A DNA stretch of 64,000 nt from Psococerastis gibbosa (GCA_963971405.1 OZ020486.1:19491419-19555418); one strand, 5' to 3'. Counted from the first letter of the stretch, positions 1 to 11,665 are shown. Program-made: numbers and translations. Notes: a model not told the origin generated them from the letters alone.

Positions 1-840
1 TCTTGTACATCTTGCGCTTTGATAGCATAATTTTGTTTGCGTGAGTAGGAACTCTCCACAACCGTCTAAGTAGCCAATACAATGAGGCAGCTCGTGAATT
101 TTTGCATTGACGATTTCTCTTCTTTCCTCTTCAATTGGCCAATGCAAAACTCTCATGAAAATGTTAAACCGCACATTTCGTCGTGGACTCGTGGCTCGGA
201 AGCACGTTGGTCCACCACTCCTTAGATTTAGGGACAGACCCAATGCAAAAGCGTACGCTATAGGCCTACCGTAATGACATGACCACAGAAATATCGCCGA
301 TGGCTTAACTTAGTATTTCTTCCTCCTCTTCAAAATTCTCGCACATCATTGCATTGCATTTTTCCGCGAGGAAGTTGATGGCTTTCAACGTATTTCCTAA
401 TTTAGGCATACGTAGGTAGGTAATGAAAAATAAGTTTAAACTTAAAGTGAAAAAAACACCTGCTAAAATCAAAAACAAATTACACGGCTAAAAACAAAAA
501 CAAAAACAAACTGACAAAAAGACAAGAACGTAGCGCCCACACCTGTTGGTAGTTCCTTGTAGTATACAATTTCAATTTTTACCTCACAGAATGCGCCTTA
601 AAAACTTTCTTTATTTCTACCGTTGACGGAGGTATCTTCACTCTGAGCTTTTTTTCGATTTTTCTATTCCCTTTTCTATCAACAGAGTGAATCCCCCTAG
701 TATTGGAATGTCGCAATTTCCGAAGCTCAGTGTTTGCTTTATTTTTATTTGAATGTTTACATGTTTGTACTGTAAGCCTAGCACGAACTAGCCCCGAGTT
801 GGGAATCCGTAGATGGTCTGAGATGATTGGAGGAGTGAAA
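1..840. other. No gene recognised; AT-rich intergenic or intronic DNA
   Basis: I read both strands for the missing seventh transmembrane segment of the octopamine receptor whose TM6 exon lies at 2728-2886, and did not find it. No repeat copy or RNA gene is recognisable here. The stretch is probably the continuation of the receptor's next intron. Confidence 0.4.
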
Positions 841-867
841 AAGAGATGATAAAGATGATGATGATGA

Positions 868-1056
868 AGATTTTTTTTTTTAATAAAAGGTTAACCGCAT
901 ACAGACAATTAAATGAATGTATCCGATTTACCTTTTCAGTCAGTCACCTCTATAGGTTAGCACCCGTGATGAGTTACGACACGCCTCCGATGACATGGCA
1001 TGTAGAGACTTGCACAAGTACAAGTACGCTACCACCTTGCCATCGAAGACGATAAC
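868..1056 (+). repeat. Dispersed repeat family A, copy 1
   Basis: This segment resembles 12548-12756 along its length, and resembles parts of 34596-34940, 45655-45722 and 63080-63218 (reverse). Shared landmarks are an AGGTTAA block, the phrase AATGAATGTATCCGATT, a GAGTTACGRCACGYCTCCGA block, and a CAAGTACAAG..GCTACCA block near the end. There is no long ORF and no inverted ends. It could be a SINE-like element or a fragment of a longer element; the superfamily is not identified. Confidence 0.6.
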
Positions 1057-1079
1057 ATAGATAGAATAGATAGATACAG

Positions 1080-1345
1080 GCGCGGATCTAGAATGAGACC
1101 AAGGAGGGGGCTAAGATTAATATTACGATTTTTTTTTAAAAAAAATAGGGCTGAAATATTGGGGTTCTACGTATTTTCAGAGCAACAAGGGTTCTATATT
1201 ATAGGTAATTAATACAATCGAGCACAAGGGGGGCCCGCGGGGTCTCCCCCGGGAGAAAATTTGTGAAAAATAGGACTGAAATAGTGGGGTTTTACGCATT
1301 TTGAGGAACCTAATGGGGGGGGGGGGCGGCTATAGCCCCCATTTT
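1080..1345. repeat. hAT-like degenerate repeat with GGGGTTTTACGCATTTT unit
   Basis: It starts with CAGGCGCGGATCTAG, a style of end common in hAT-like non-autonomous elements. It contains two tandem versions of a unit reading roughly TAGGRCTGAAATAKTGGGG followed by TTYTACG, and ends in a long G-run and GGCTATAGCCCCC. The same unit occurs reversed at 56085-56140 and near 59025-59060. No clean target duplication is visible. Confidence 0.45.
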
Positions 1346-1984
1346 TCTTCCAAGGGATGTGACCTTTTTTAGAGACCTACCATTGATATTTCCTGTGATA
1401 TTCTACCTACAATTATTTTTCAAAAAACGCGTATTGTGGGTGCCTGATTTGCTATTAATGAACATTAACACTAAATGAAATTAAAAACATAAAATGGGTA
1501 CTACTTACTAATTTAATCAAAACCGTAAGCTACATTAATACAAGAACTCAATAATAATTTGATACAACGTAAGATTCATGTAACGCTTCTAGAATTTACA
1601 ATTTGAGAAGTAGGTACTTAACTATAGAAATCTTTAATTCCCACTCCTTTGTTTAAAAATAAATAAAGATCTTTTAATATCGCAGGGAGATGTCTCGAAG
1701 AAATTTACACCTCACTGAACCAACCTTCCTAAAAGAAATTAACTTCATACCGGATTTACCAACAGAACACCTCTTTGCTACGTACCCAGGCGAGATTTTT
1801 GCTCCTTTACTGATAAAAATATCCTCCCACTGATGAAAAAGGTCAGTAGCACGGGGTTTTGAAAATTTAGGTGGGGCGAGACTAGTCAAAATATTAAGTT
1901 AATTGGCCAAAAATGTTTTGAAAGTTTAATATTCGAAACAATTAAGACTGTTCATTTAAAAAATATTATATTGTAAGTATTGGT
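1346..1984. other. No feature recognised
   Basis: AT-rich sequence with many stops in all frames; nothing could be assigned. Confidence 0.4.
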
Positions 1985-2462
1985 AAGAAGTGAGTATGAA
2001 ACAGCTACTGACAGAAAAAGCGCATATTTTGTAGGTGGGGCACTGGGGCAAAAACGTACATACCGGCCAGAACTCGGCGCCCTTGAAGAAGGCTAGTCCC
2101 AAGATGCTAGTACAATTTGCCATAGAGCTGGTAACAATGCTTACAAATTCAACAATTGGCTACACTAACATGAGTATACGGTATGCCCCTAACAATGGAC
2201 CCCCGTTAGTCGAATTCTGTACATTGTGCCAGTGTTTGCCAACTGAGCCCCCTTGGAAACCCTCAAGCAATGCCCCCTCCCCCACATCAGGAGTTGCCAA
2301 GTTTAAAGGAGTGTTTCTGACCATCAACAGCGACTCGACTATTATTTTTGGGGAATAACGAAGTGTTTTAATAAATTTGATAACAACCGATAATCTGAGC
2401 CTATGGCCAAAGCATATACACCAATATACTCGTATGAGCAATGAGCAATGAGCAATGAGCAA
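1985..2462 (-). pseudogene. Unidentified open region, open on both strands
   Basis: Compared with its surroundings this 480-bp block is GC-richer and unusually free of stops. On the minus strand a frame runs from about 2462 to about 1985 and is broken by only one TAG (near 2155). On the plus strand a 107-codon frame runs to the stop at 2356-2358 and begins directly after a sequence that looks like a splice acceptor (TTTGTAG). Neither translation resembles a protein family I know. Open frames on both strands make a true gene uncertain; a fragment of an unrecognised mobile element is equally likely. Confidence 0.25.
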
Positions 2463-2463
2463 T
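2434..2463. repeat. Short tandem repeat, 7-bp unit ATGAGCA
   Basis: About four consecutive copies of a 7-bp unit (GAGCAAT phase) are visible directly in the sequence. Confidence 0.85.
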
Positions 2464-2727
2464 ACAAAAAAGCATTTACAGGCTATTACCGGGTATTACA
2501 TGGGCTAAAACTTTCGCATCAATACTTGCCACAAGACGCTTGACACAAGGGTGCTTTGCATCCAGAATTTCGCGAGTTAAGACTATGGTGGTGTCCTACT
2601 CCCCTACAACAAGGAAGAGTGGTTCCTGACAAGCAATTGGCGTACAAGACACCGTGTTTCTTACGTCTTTTCTCTCTGTGTATTGTAGTACTATTAATAT
2701 TATTACTAATCGAGTAGGGCAGCTTAC

Positions 2728-2886
2728 CAAAGGAAAAATGGCAGCCAACAGGCTAAGAAAGCAGTCATGATGATACCCAGAGTCCTCGCTGCTTTCCTCT
2801 CCCTCCTCATTTTGTTGCTGGCTATGGGCTGGAGTGCAGGGTCAGTCTCACACTCTGGCTGCGGTAGGCTGTTCATGCCCGCTGTG
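2728..2886 (-). CDS. OctbetaR: Beta-type octopamine receptor, TM6 exon
   Basis: Read on the minus strand, this 159-nt block encodes the end of the third intracellular loop and the sixth transmembrane helix of an amine GPCR. After a short linker come the basic segment [15 protein letters not shown] and then [11 protein letters not shown], which holds the family motif FxxCWLPFF (F279, C282, W283, P285 in the joined protein). It is bounded by an acceptor (GGGATTAG before 2886) and a donor (GTAAGC from 2727 downward). It starts with one nucleotide, which completes the codon left open by two nucleotides at the end of the exon at 32323-33088, giving Ser236. It ends inside a Trp codon (TG|G), a junction position expected for this receptor family just before TM7. 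Joined to the upstream exon it supplies residues 237-288. The strong motif match and exact phase agreement make the call firm. The short exon would be missed by long-ORF searches and has an unrelated open frame on the opposite strand. Confidence 0.9.
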
Positions 2887-3210
2887 CTAATCCCATTGAT
2901 TTGTAAGTGTTTGTTGAGTAACGCAGACGCAACTTTGGATCTGAAACAAGTTCAATAAGTACTATAGGTATTTAGGTAATAGAAGACTCGTATCTGTATA
3001 CTTGGCTAAGTCATGATTTCGCCTCTTTCATTGCGTTAATAGAAAGCTTGTTTCAGCTTGACCATTATCGCTTGTAGCCGGTGTAGGTTGGCATCAAGAA
3101 CGTACACCAGTTTGCCAATGCCAAAAATTCATCCGAAAACAATTAAAAAATAATGTCTGAAATCCATGGGTCCACCAAAGGCCCTTAAAACAATAACCTG
3201 TAACCTCTAG

Positions 3211-3379
3211 CACGGTCGTGCCCAGGGGGTGGTCCATGGGGTCCGGACCCCCTGAAATAAATTTTTGTATGTAAACCTGTATGGTTTGAAGAATTTATCC
3301 ATTAATTCATTAATAAATTACGTAAATTTTTTTTGAACCCCCCCCCAAAAAAAAAAATCAAAACCTGGGCACGGCCTTG
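3211..3379. mobile_element. hAT-like MITE, 169 bp, with 8-bp target duplication
   Basis: The ends are imperfect inverted repeats (CACGGTCGTGCCCAGG on the left; CAAGGCCGTGCCCAGG when the right end is reversed). They are flanked by a perfect 8-bp direct repeat ACCTCTAG at 3203-3210 and 3380-3387, as expected for hAT transposition. The interior is AT-rich with C- and A-runs and has no coding capacity. A second copy is at 34166-34314. Confidence 0.85.
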
Positions 3380-3689
3380 ACCTCTAGGAAGACATGGAAA
3401 AATGGACGAAAACCTGAGTCAAACCCGATTCTCCACCTGGTATGCAGCCCACTGCGTTAATTCCGCCTTTGTTGTCTTTATGTTGAATTAAATTGATTTC
3501 AGGAAACATTAAACGGATACTACAGGGATGCACGCGAGACGAGACAGTGATTTTTTCTGCGATACAGGACAGCCGCCATAAATACGGGACGCGGGACGGT
3601 CACTGACATCATTCCCATAAGGGGCGCCCCGCCAGAGCTGGGGGGGGGGGATAACATGCGATTTCCCAATTCCCTACCGTAGCCAGTTT

Positions 3690-4012
3690 TCTCTGACACA
3701 ACTGCAAAAGAATTACGAGCCGTTTGAGCCGTTTTTGAGAAAACATTTTATAGCCGTTTTTTGTAGGGTAAACACCCAAAATTAAGTTAGGCCAAAATAA
3801 AAATAAAATGGTCCAGAGATACGATTCTTGTGAACCTGCATACCAAACTCCATTAAAATCCAACAATTAGTTTGCCCACACATCGACGAATAGACAGACA
3901 AAAAAACAATTTTTTGGGTTCCTGGGGTAAATCCGTTGAAATATCGGAATCGAAAATTTCGACTATCACACAATTTTCCTTACGAATACTAACGTATAAA
4001 TAAGAAAGCAAA
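3690..4012 (+). repeat. Decayed 3' part of the TGCTTTCC-end element family
   Basis: This matches the right half of the 0.9-kb family (see 6890-7756): GAGCCGTTTTTGAGAAA, AAATTAAGTTAG, a short remnant of the CAGA microsatellite, TTTTTTGGGTTCCTGGG and TCGGAATCGAAAATTTCGAC, in that order. The right terminus is degraded (ATAAGAAAGCAAAA). It is clearly older than the six fuller copies. Confidence 0.75.
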
Positions 4013-4426
4013 ACTTTAAAGTGCTAACTTTAGTTTTAATTTACTATACATTTCTTTTGCACTTCTCACATTCACAATTAAGTTACATACATGTGATGTA
4101 TCTAACTTAAATTGTAACTTCATCATTCTCTCGAACTGCGACCGTCGACCGAGACTACAATTTAAAATACAGCAAGTCTCAAGAAGTTGTATTCTATGCT
4201 TCAGACATTAAGGACCATATTGATAATGATGGGTTGACCTGTTTCCTTTGCCGCCACATTTATGATGTCACGAAGTGGAAGGGGCGCTGCTGCCAGAGAC
4301 AAAGTAGCCATAATTTTCTCTTTGATGTTGTATCCCTGGCCAATCCCTCACATCCCTTGTGCGGTGCAAATGTGCAACTGTATCATATATGCACCATGGC
4401 ATAAAGATATTAAATATAAATAATTA

Positions 4427-5082
4427 GATTACTCGTGACTTCGTGGTATTTCATTTTAATAAACAAAAAATAAAAAAAACTTAGAGTTTTAGAAAAACTT
4501 GTTATAACAACCCGAATTAGTAAAACCCAAATAATCGTTAAGAAATTAACGATTAAAAAATTAAACGATTAACGATAAAAACGATAACGATAAAAAATTA
4601 AAAAAACTCTAAGTTTTTGTTATTTTTTGTTTATTAAGATATTAAATACTGTATATACTATTTACTATTATACACGGTATAGTATAATATAATAATTGCA
4701 GCATTATATTAACAATTTCAAACAATGCATTAATCCCAAAGGATTAACCCATGCTGGGGCCCCTTGTTAATTTAAGAAGTTTGGGATAGTAATATGATGC
4801 ATAAAAAATGGCTGTAACAAAGCAAATAATAACAATAATACTGTATTTAGTATTTGCATCTTCTCCTCGAGTTGAGCAAGTCTCAAATAGCAGTTAAGAT
4901 GTGACTGTGCTAGTTGGTTTCCCTCAGTAGATGGCAGTTCTTGCTTAGACAAAGTTAATTTCTTAACGATTATTTGGGTTTTACTAATTCGGGTTGTTAT
5001 AACAAGTTTTTCTAAAACTCTAAGTTTTTGTTATTTTTTGTTTATTAAAATGAAATACCACGAAGTCACGAGTAACCTAATC
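4427..5082. repeat. Inverted-repeat structure, arms about 125 bp, around a LINE-like 3' tail
   Basis: The left arm (4427-4550) and right arm (4953-5082) are inverted copies. Both run from GATTACTCGTGACTTCGTGG or a close variant, through a shared AAACTTAGAGTTTTAGAAAA block, to TTAAGAAATTAAC. Between them lies an AT-rich centre holding the phrase CATGCTGGGGCCCC (4751-4764). Reversed, this is the conserved 3'-tail motif of the non-LTR retrotransposon seen at 29100-29240 and 41150-41290. Either a DNA element with long inverted ends received a LINE tail, or a LINE insertion underwent inversion of its 5' part. Confidence 0.6.
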
Positions 5083-5089
5083 TATCTAT

Positions 5090-6480
5090 ATTCTTAAGTG
5101 AGTTTACTGCAAGGGGAGAGTGAAGGCCCGATACAAATTATCAGGATGAGAACAATATCGAACAACAAAACAATCGAGTGGTGTTGTTGATGCGAAGAAG
5201 TCAGACTGCTTATGCAAATGGTTTGTCGACGCGATGAGGACAACGCTAAGTTACACGTGACTTTTTGTGAGAATAGAATAAAATGATCCCTTTGGCACTA
5301 AATATGCTGCAAAAAAGCTAGCCCACATAAGAAATAAATAAAAAAAATCACTTGTGTCAGCACAAACACTATCTTAATCACTTTTTTGCAAATAGGCTTA
5401 AAAATAATTTCCAGCTTGTACCGATTTGAAAACCAGCCTGCAGTTTGGTAGAATCTGCATGCATATATATACATACCGTAGGAATTGATTGAAAATGTCA
5501 TTTTCACATGTGTTTATTCAGTGCGAATACGTGCTTTTGCAATGTAATTTCCGTTATTTTGTTGGACGAAAGGCTAAACTGCTTCGGTTGCGAGCTCGTC
5601 AACTTCACTAGGCCTATGTCTATAGAATTATGAATTATGCTTGCGTTTGAGCTTAATCGACCAGCAACATTAAATCAAGCTAACAAGATGGCCATCCGCG
5701 GCCAGCTCAATCAACGATTCCGCAGTTGCGACCGAGGGTAGGCAGGTGATTTTCACCATAAGTCAATTACAGCTAAAATCTACATATTAAAAATGTAACC
5801 CAACTTAGGCATGTTATCGATTCCCATAGGTGAGACTCAATGTCAAGTGCGCAGAACTTCGGCACCTGCGATTCTGTTGAATTGTTCATTTATTTATTAT
5901 CATGTTCCTCTATTTTCTTTTTTTATGCTTGCAACCTCAAAATTTGGTCACATTTCTCTACCATTTCCCCATTAGTTTTCCCACTACCGGCAATATTTAG
6001 CTTATGATTAGACGCGATCTATTATATTTGATTATCATCGCATTACATCAATTCAACCATTTTCCCGATCACAAAGCATTGGCTGCTTTTTATTATTATG
6101 CACCCGTGAGCAACGAATTACCAAAGTATGTCAGGATATATACGCCTTTAGTATCAATCACCTCCAACAGTTCTATTATATCCCTTCAGTTTCATATGCT
6201 GTCAAAAAGATTGAACTAACACATTGTTGAAGATTTTCACATCGAAGGGGTTTGAATTAACAATGGAATATGAAAGAACGGGACAGTCGTAGGGCATGCA
6301 AGGTTCCCATAAATATTTAATATGCGTAGGCCTACAACAGGAATTTGCGAACTACTATAGTTATACTATGTAATATAAAAACAATGAAGAAGACTTTTTA
6401 TACCATACAACACCGTCCGGAATAGTACAATTACATTAATAGTATATAATATACAAACACATATATACAATACATACAAA
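5090..6480. other. No gene recognised
   Basis: AT-rich sequence with short random open frames only. No clear repeat family member, RNA gene or conserved exon was seen in about 1.4 kb. Confidence 0.4.
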
Positions 6481-6484
6481 TATC

Positions 6485-6715
6485 GGGGGAATTTTTAAGC
6501 TCCAGAAGAAGGTGGTGCGATATCTCTGTGGTGGCCTGCCTGCAACATGTCCATATTTCGAAAGGCTGGGTATTCTGACTGAACCACCTCTCTTTGTTCT
6601 AGAGGCATGCACTCACCGTGCCCAGGCTGGGAGACGATCACGAATCACGCCTATGGGCCTAGAGGCAGGGATAACTTCCAAGAGTTGCCCAGGAACATTA
6701 GAGGGGTAAAAGGTA
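6485..6715 (+). pseudogene. Non-LTR retrotransposon, C-terminal RT-downstream fragment
   Basis: The frame reads LQKKVVRYLCGGL, then CPYFERLGILTEPPLFVLEA, then CTHRAQ. This is the pattern found after the reverse transcriptase domain in Jockey/CR1-like LINEs (basic helix, then 'F..L.ILT.PSL...E'). Only about 70 codons remain; the RT core and 5' part are absent. The frame closes at 6707-6709. It is a truncated, dead copy; the exact clade is not determined. Confidence 0.65.
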
Positions 6716-6756
6716 TAGTACAGTTTAGAAGAAAAAATAAAGCAACATCGTCCTGA

Positions 6757-7946
6757 GGCGGGGTTTCCACCGAACTCGCATTGCAGAATGCAAATGACAT
6801 TGATGGAAATGTTTGTTTTACTCTATGCCATAGTTAAAATTAATCAATGATCATACAGTAAAATCACAAACAAACAAACTAAAATTAAAGAAGTCCGAGT
6901 TTACTCGAACATGCTTTCCAATTTATCAAAATTAGTAGATAGGGAAAATGAGTAATTTCATGGTAAATAATTATCATACGGTTAAATTTCCGATATCTCG
7001 GGGGGGGGGGGGGTTGTCCACCTGACGTCACTGGAGGTGAGGTAAATTCTAGATAGGTCAGACCAACACATTACCACACAGCAATACTGGCAGGGCACGC
7101 AATGCATTTGAGCGTGAATTTTCTATAATTTTTTTTATTTTCTGGGAAAGCAACCTGTCCGGTTTCGTTACTCAATTTAACACCTAAACATGCCTGAAGG
7201 TAGAAATCATCGATAGAAAGGTTTCGCAGAAAAATTATTTTGTAGTCATTTTTCATTAAAATTTAGTTATTTTTTATTTTTTTACCTCCAGCAGCAACCT
7301 ATCAAGGGGCAAGCGATCCCACGCATTTCGTTAATATTAATAACGACTACAATATATGTGAATATAAAAGAAATCGTTGGAGCCGTTTTTGAGAAATAAT
7401 TTTTTTAGACGTTTTTTGGAGTTTTTTGAGAATAAAACCCCCCAAATTAAGTTAGCCCAAATAAAAAAAATGGTTCCGAGGTATGATATTTGTAAACCTA
7501 CATGCCGAATTTCATCAAGATCGACCGAGTAGCTTGCCCGGGAATCGACGCACAGACAGACAGACAGACAGACAGGCAGACAGACAGACAGACAGACAGG
7601 CAGACAGATAGACAGAACGACAGACAGACATTTCGTTAAAAAACCACTTTTTTGGGTTCCTGGGACCTCAAAACGTGTAAATCCGTTGAAATCTCGGAAT
7701 CGAAAATTTCGACCGTCACAAAGCTTTCCTTATACTACGTATAAATTGGAAAGCAAAAATGGCGTCATGGGATATGTTAATTACAAACATTTTAATAGAT
7801 TTCTATAATAAGAAAAATAAGCATTTCCGTCAATGTCATTTGCATTCTGCAATGCGAGGTCTATGAAAACCCGCCTAAGTCTTGAATGTCTGTTACCACG
7901 TCTCCGTATTTGTATTTAGCCCTAGCCGGTCGGTGGAAACCCCGTC
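6757..7946. mobile_element. GGCGGGGTTTCCAC-ended DNA element carrying a nested insertion
   Basis: The left end (6757 onward, GGCGGGGTTTCCAC then ACTCGCATTGCAGAATGCAA) is matched in inverted orientation by 7827-7875 over about 55 bp. A further inverted copy of the terminal motif is at 7932-7946. The triplet TGA flanks 6757 and follows 7946, consistent with a 3-bp target duplication of the PIF/Harbinger style. The middle is occupied by a full copy of the TGCTTTCC-end family (6890-7756), which therefore inserted later. A 118-bp palindromic relative is at 21714-21831. Confidence 0.65.
6890..7756 (+). mobile_element. TGCTTTCC-end element, copy 1 (nearly complete)
   Basis: The left end reads CCGAGTTTACTCGAACATGC then TTTCCAATTTAT, and the right end reads TTATACTACGTATAAATTGG then AAAGCAA. 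The two ends share an inverted TGCTTTCCAATTTAT. Family order is: terminus, G-run after ATATCTC, CCTGACGTCACTGG, CCGGTTTCGTTACTC, GGCAAGCGA, GCCGTTTTTGAGAAATAA, a CAGA microsatellite (7555-7612), CCTGGGACC, right terminus. There is no coding capacity. It is nested in the GGCGGGGTTTCCAC element. Confidence 0.85.
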
Positions 7947-8299
7947 TGAGGCATGTTTGCACACGTCGAGGCATGATGTGGAACTAGGCAACCGTTCGTG
8001 ATATCTGATATTCTTATTATAATGTTACTCATTGGGGTATTGATATACGGTATGAAATTTGTCGTTATTTGTACGTTGCAGGTAGTATAGTTTTACTTTT
8101 AAGTTATTTGAACGCTTATTGTATTCAGAATGAATCATAGCCTACAAATATTTTCTTAGGTGAGTTGTATTTATACCACATTTAAGAGTTTTACTTTTGA
8201 GAAACGTTTGATTTTCTTCTTAAATCATGAACATTATGGTTTACGAATTGGTTTCTCTAGATGACAAGGTCATGTATGTTCAGGTATAGCCCAGAAAAT

Positions 8300-8465
8300 T
8301 GTAAGTTATATGTGGAAATTATGACTTTCACCCGAAAGGTTGTTGGTTCGAGTCTCACAATAAATTGCTACAGGGACATGTAAAGAATTCCCTAGGTTCC
8401 GGGCTTTATAGCCCTAACTTCGCTTAGTCGATTTAGTAATAAAAAGCAATTATTTATTTTTTCAT
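8300..8465 (+). mobile_element. tRNA-derived SINE, copy A
   Basis: It contains a Pol III B-box-like GGTTCGAGTCTC (8345-8356), preceded by GACTTTCACCCGAAAGGTTG. The body reads GGGCTTTATAGCCCTAACTT and it ends with an (ATTT)-type tail. The same body occurs at 28890-29062, 38105-38262, 40570-40785 (reverse) and 44191-44299. The A-box region is degenerate. Confidence 0.75.
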
Positions 8466-8469
8466 TTAT

Positions 8470-9215
8470 AATTAATATTTAGTTTAAAATTTAAGTTACT
8501 GTAACATGCGGATTGGTGGTAAATGAAACTGTGAGAGGGATGAACAATGGGTGAAGTTCTGTTTTGTCGTCAATTCTCCCCGAGTGGAAAGCAAATCGCA
8601 GCAAAGGTATATAAAGGATTCTGAAACATCGATAATGGAAGGGGTAAAAATAAGGGGAGTGGATGTTCTGAGTACAATTTTGTAAAGTAACAGAAGTGGC
8701 ATCTTCCGTTGGTTCTTTTTCCATCGTTCGTAATCCCACCAACTAACTTACATTGAACTTCACAGAAGAAAAGAGCTCGGGAACTTGGCGATATTTCTGA
8801 TCTGTCATATTCGTTTCAGGTTCGACTCGCCTCAAGCATGTCCCATATTGTATGTTTTACGTACCTGCTGTCCATGTTGCAGATGAAACATCGACAGGAA
8901 ATTAGGAACGTATTTTCAAAGAAGTAGGGGTAGGTAAGTATTTTGGGCGAATTTGGGTCTTTCGGCCCACTCTTACAATAATTCATCCATAATGTTAAAT
9001 TAAATATTACATTTTTACCATATAAAAAAATGTAAAATTTTAACGTAATTAAAAAAAACATATACAGAAACGTAACTAAAACATAAAAACTAAACTGAAA
9101 AATCCCTTTCGGCTCTGGCCGATAAGGTGTTGGGAGATTCCGCAGACCCTGCATTTCCTCTACGCTACCTACACTATGTATGTAAAAAAAATAAAAGATA
9201 CTTCTTTATCTTCCC
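8470..9215. other. No gene recognised
   Basis: Short overlapping open frames only; no recognisable domain or repeat. Confidence 0.4.
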
Positions 9216-9219
9216 GACC

Positions 9220-9738
9220 ACAACATCAACGCACAGAACACTCTTGTGTTCTAAATTTCGAACCACAATGCCGACAATGAACTTTTACTTATCAAAATTT
9301 TCGCTTTGACTGGATGCCATCTTAAAATGGTTGATTTGTAGTAAAAGTGTTGATCGCCATTATCTTAGATAATAATACGGGCTTTCAGTCAATTTAATTC
9401 ATACCTCTGCGACCAATATTAACTGAGATATGAATTATATAAGGGTTCAATCGGTCGCCATCTTGAAAATAAATAATGGATCTAGCTGGTTAACAAACTC
9501 GATCAAGACATTTGTGTGACCAATTTTTGTGCCAAGTTTCATCAAAATGAGATAATATTTACAGAAGTTAGAGTGTTTCCTAAGATCGATATACATACAT
9601 AATATATATGTATATATAATATTTTGAACGGAGGGTGGTTTCAGGCTCAGGGGGTTATGAAACGAAAAGTTGTGAAGACATTTTCCGAAAGTAACATTGG
9701 TCGCCATCTCAATAGGTAGATGAATCTCCCTAAAACTA
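9220..9738 (-). repeat. Dispersed repeat family B, copy 1
   Basis: Reversed, this matches 23885-24715 and, with gaps, 11095-11665. Landmarks are CACCTATTGAGA-like 5' sequence, CCTGAGCCTRAAACCACCC, an AT-rich spacer of TATATA, CTTGATCGAGTT, ATATCTCAGTTAATATTGG, GTAAAAGTTCAT and GGAACACAAGAGTG. No ORF or inverted ends were seen. The superfamily is unknown. Confidence 0.7.
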
Positions 9739-9739
9739 G

Positions 9740-11090
9740 GAGGTAGGTAGTTCAAATACCCCTAGGTGACATTAACTAATCAAGGTAATATGCGATTAGA
9801 TTAGATCACAACTTGTCAATTACTGTAATTGTCAGTTAGCCAAGTGGACTGTATATAAATCTTTCTTCGCACCAACTTGGATCTTAGGGGGTTCCCATTA
9901 TTATGCCTTTTCCATCATTTTGCGTAATTTGGAACCTAATATCATTTAAATGAATGATTTATTGGATTAATGGGTTCTGCAGCTAGCCCGACACAACTAT
10001 TTCAACCTAATGCTGTAAGATTGATTGCTTGCTGATTATCCTAACTAAATCAACGTTATACCATTAAATGAACTTACAACACTGTAAACTATGATTAGAA
10101 TTCGAATGGTTCGTCATGAATTCGCATAATTTGTCTGTCGTGGAAATTGGACGAGTTGAATATTTAACATCTGCAAGTTTAATTTCAAGTCAATCTGAGA
10201 TGACTCATTTACTATATATATATGTACGATGACAAAGACAAAGCACAATGGCTTGGTAGGTTTTACTACGCAAGTAAAACAAGCTGTAGGTACTTATACC
10301 TCCAATAACAAACAACAGGGAAGTTGCTACATATATTGTACTATTGTACTCAATTGGAATTAGAAACCAATTGGATTAGGTGCTTAAAAGATGTTAGCGT
10401 AGCTTCATATTCTATGATGATTATTTACATGCATAAAAAACTGCAAAATAAAACAAAACTTCACATAAGCCAACCTTCTCAGATTAAGTCACGGTTGTTT
10501 CCCATTGAAAGTTTATGACAGTTGGTGTGTTTACGTATTATGCTAAGCATTAAATGAATAAAATCACAATGTCTGAATTAGCTCCGCTCTAGTTCTCACT
10601 GTAATTAAGTATATCTTAAGATATGTTTGTGACAGCTGAAAACAACGTTTTCCATTTCTGCTATATTTCGGAAAAGGTCATTTGCAAACATTGGGATATA
10701 ATTGAATCAGGGAACGCTCCTGGTTTTCAATTTACGGTCAAATTCTATTTTGTGAAACCCTTCTGTTGTTTGTAATGGCTGAAACGAGAGGCATCTTGAT
10801 GCTTTAAAGAGGGACCAAATCTAATTAGAATCTTGATCAAAATGTGAAATGCCCACGAAACACATTGATTTACGTTGTGTACAACCTATCTACTAAAGAC
10901 CTAGGCTGGAGTAATAGGCCACATTTAACGGTGTAAGCGGTCCATCAGCATCAGTATATTTACTGGTGTGTAAAGTAGTTAGCATCATTATTGACTTATA
11001 AGGAAGATAATAAAAAGTGTGCCCGGTTTAGGAGTGAAAGTCCCGAATTTCATGGCGAATGCAAATCAATAATTATATTTGATTCAAATT
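9740..11090. other. No gene recognised
   Basis: About 1.35 kb of AT-rich DNA without a recognisable exon, RNA or repeat boundary. Confidence 0.4.
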
Positions 11091-11094
11091 ATTG

Positions 11095-11665
11095 ATGTTT
11101 TAGGGAAATTCATCCACCTATTGAGACGACTTCCGGAAAACTTCATCGTATTTCATTATATATTTATCATATTTCATGGCCCCCTGAGCCTAAAACCACC
11201 CCGTTCAAAATTTTATATAAGTTATACGTACAGTATACACTTATAAATAAATAATAAATAAATAAATATTATAATAAACGGAAAAACTCCAATTTTGACA
11301 AACTTGCTACAAGTGGAATAATAACAGTATATATGGTATTATAACGCATGTTGTAAGGCTTTCCTCTTAATGCTATTTAGTGATTCATGGAATATATCAA
11401 TGTCACACTTCTGGTTAAGAATATTACACCTGGTTAGCATTCTATTGAGACCGAGTTCTAGTATGCCGCAGTTTAATGTCTCTCGTCGTATTTTGTTTAA
11501 ACTTGAAACAAAAATTTATCATACAAATGTCTTGATCGAGTTCGCTAACCAACTAGACCTGCTATTTTGTTTCAAGATGGCACTCCGTCAAAGTGAAACT
11601 AATGTGATACTTAAGTAAAAGTTCGTAGCCGTCATTGTGGTTCAAAATTTGGAACACATGAGGCT
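11095..11665 (+). repeat. Dispersed repeat family B, copy 2
   Basis: It shares with 23885-24715 the segments ATTCATCCACCTATTGAGA, CCTGAGCCTAAAACCACC, CTTGATCGAGTTCGCTAACC, AAGTAAAAGTTCGTAG and GGAACACATGAGG. The middle has been replaced by unrelated AT-rich sequence (11220-11490). Confidence 0.6.

Noticed and set aside
1..2727. TM7 exon of the octopamine receptor
   Set aside because: I looked on the minus strand for an NPxxY-type segment and found none; it is probably outside the window.
2767..2958. Plus-strand ORF with a signal-peptide-like hydrophobic start
   Set aside because: It is the antisense of the receptor TM6 exon; the minus-strand reading carries the conserved CWLPFF motif and correct splice sites.
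9447..9755. 102-codon minus-strand ORF
   Set aside because: It lies entirely within dispersed repeat family B and has no protein-like features.
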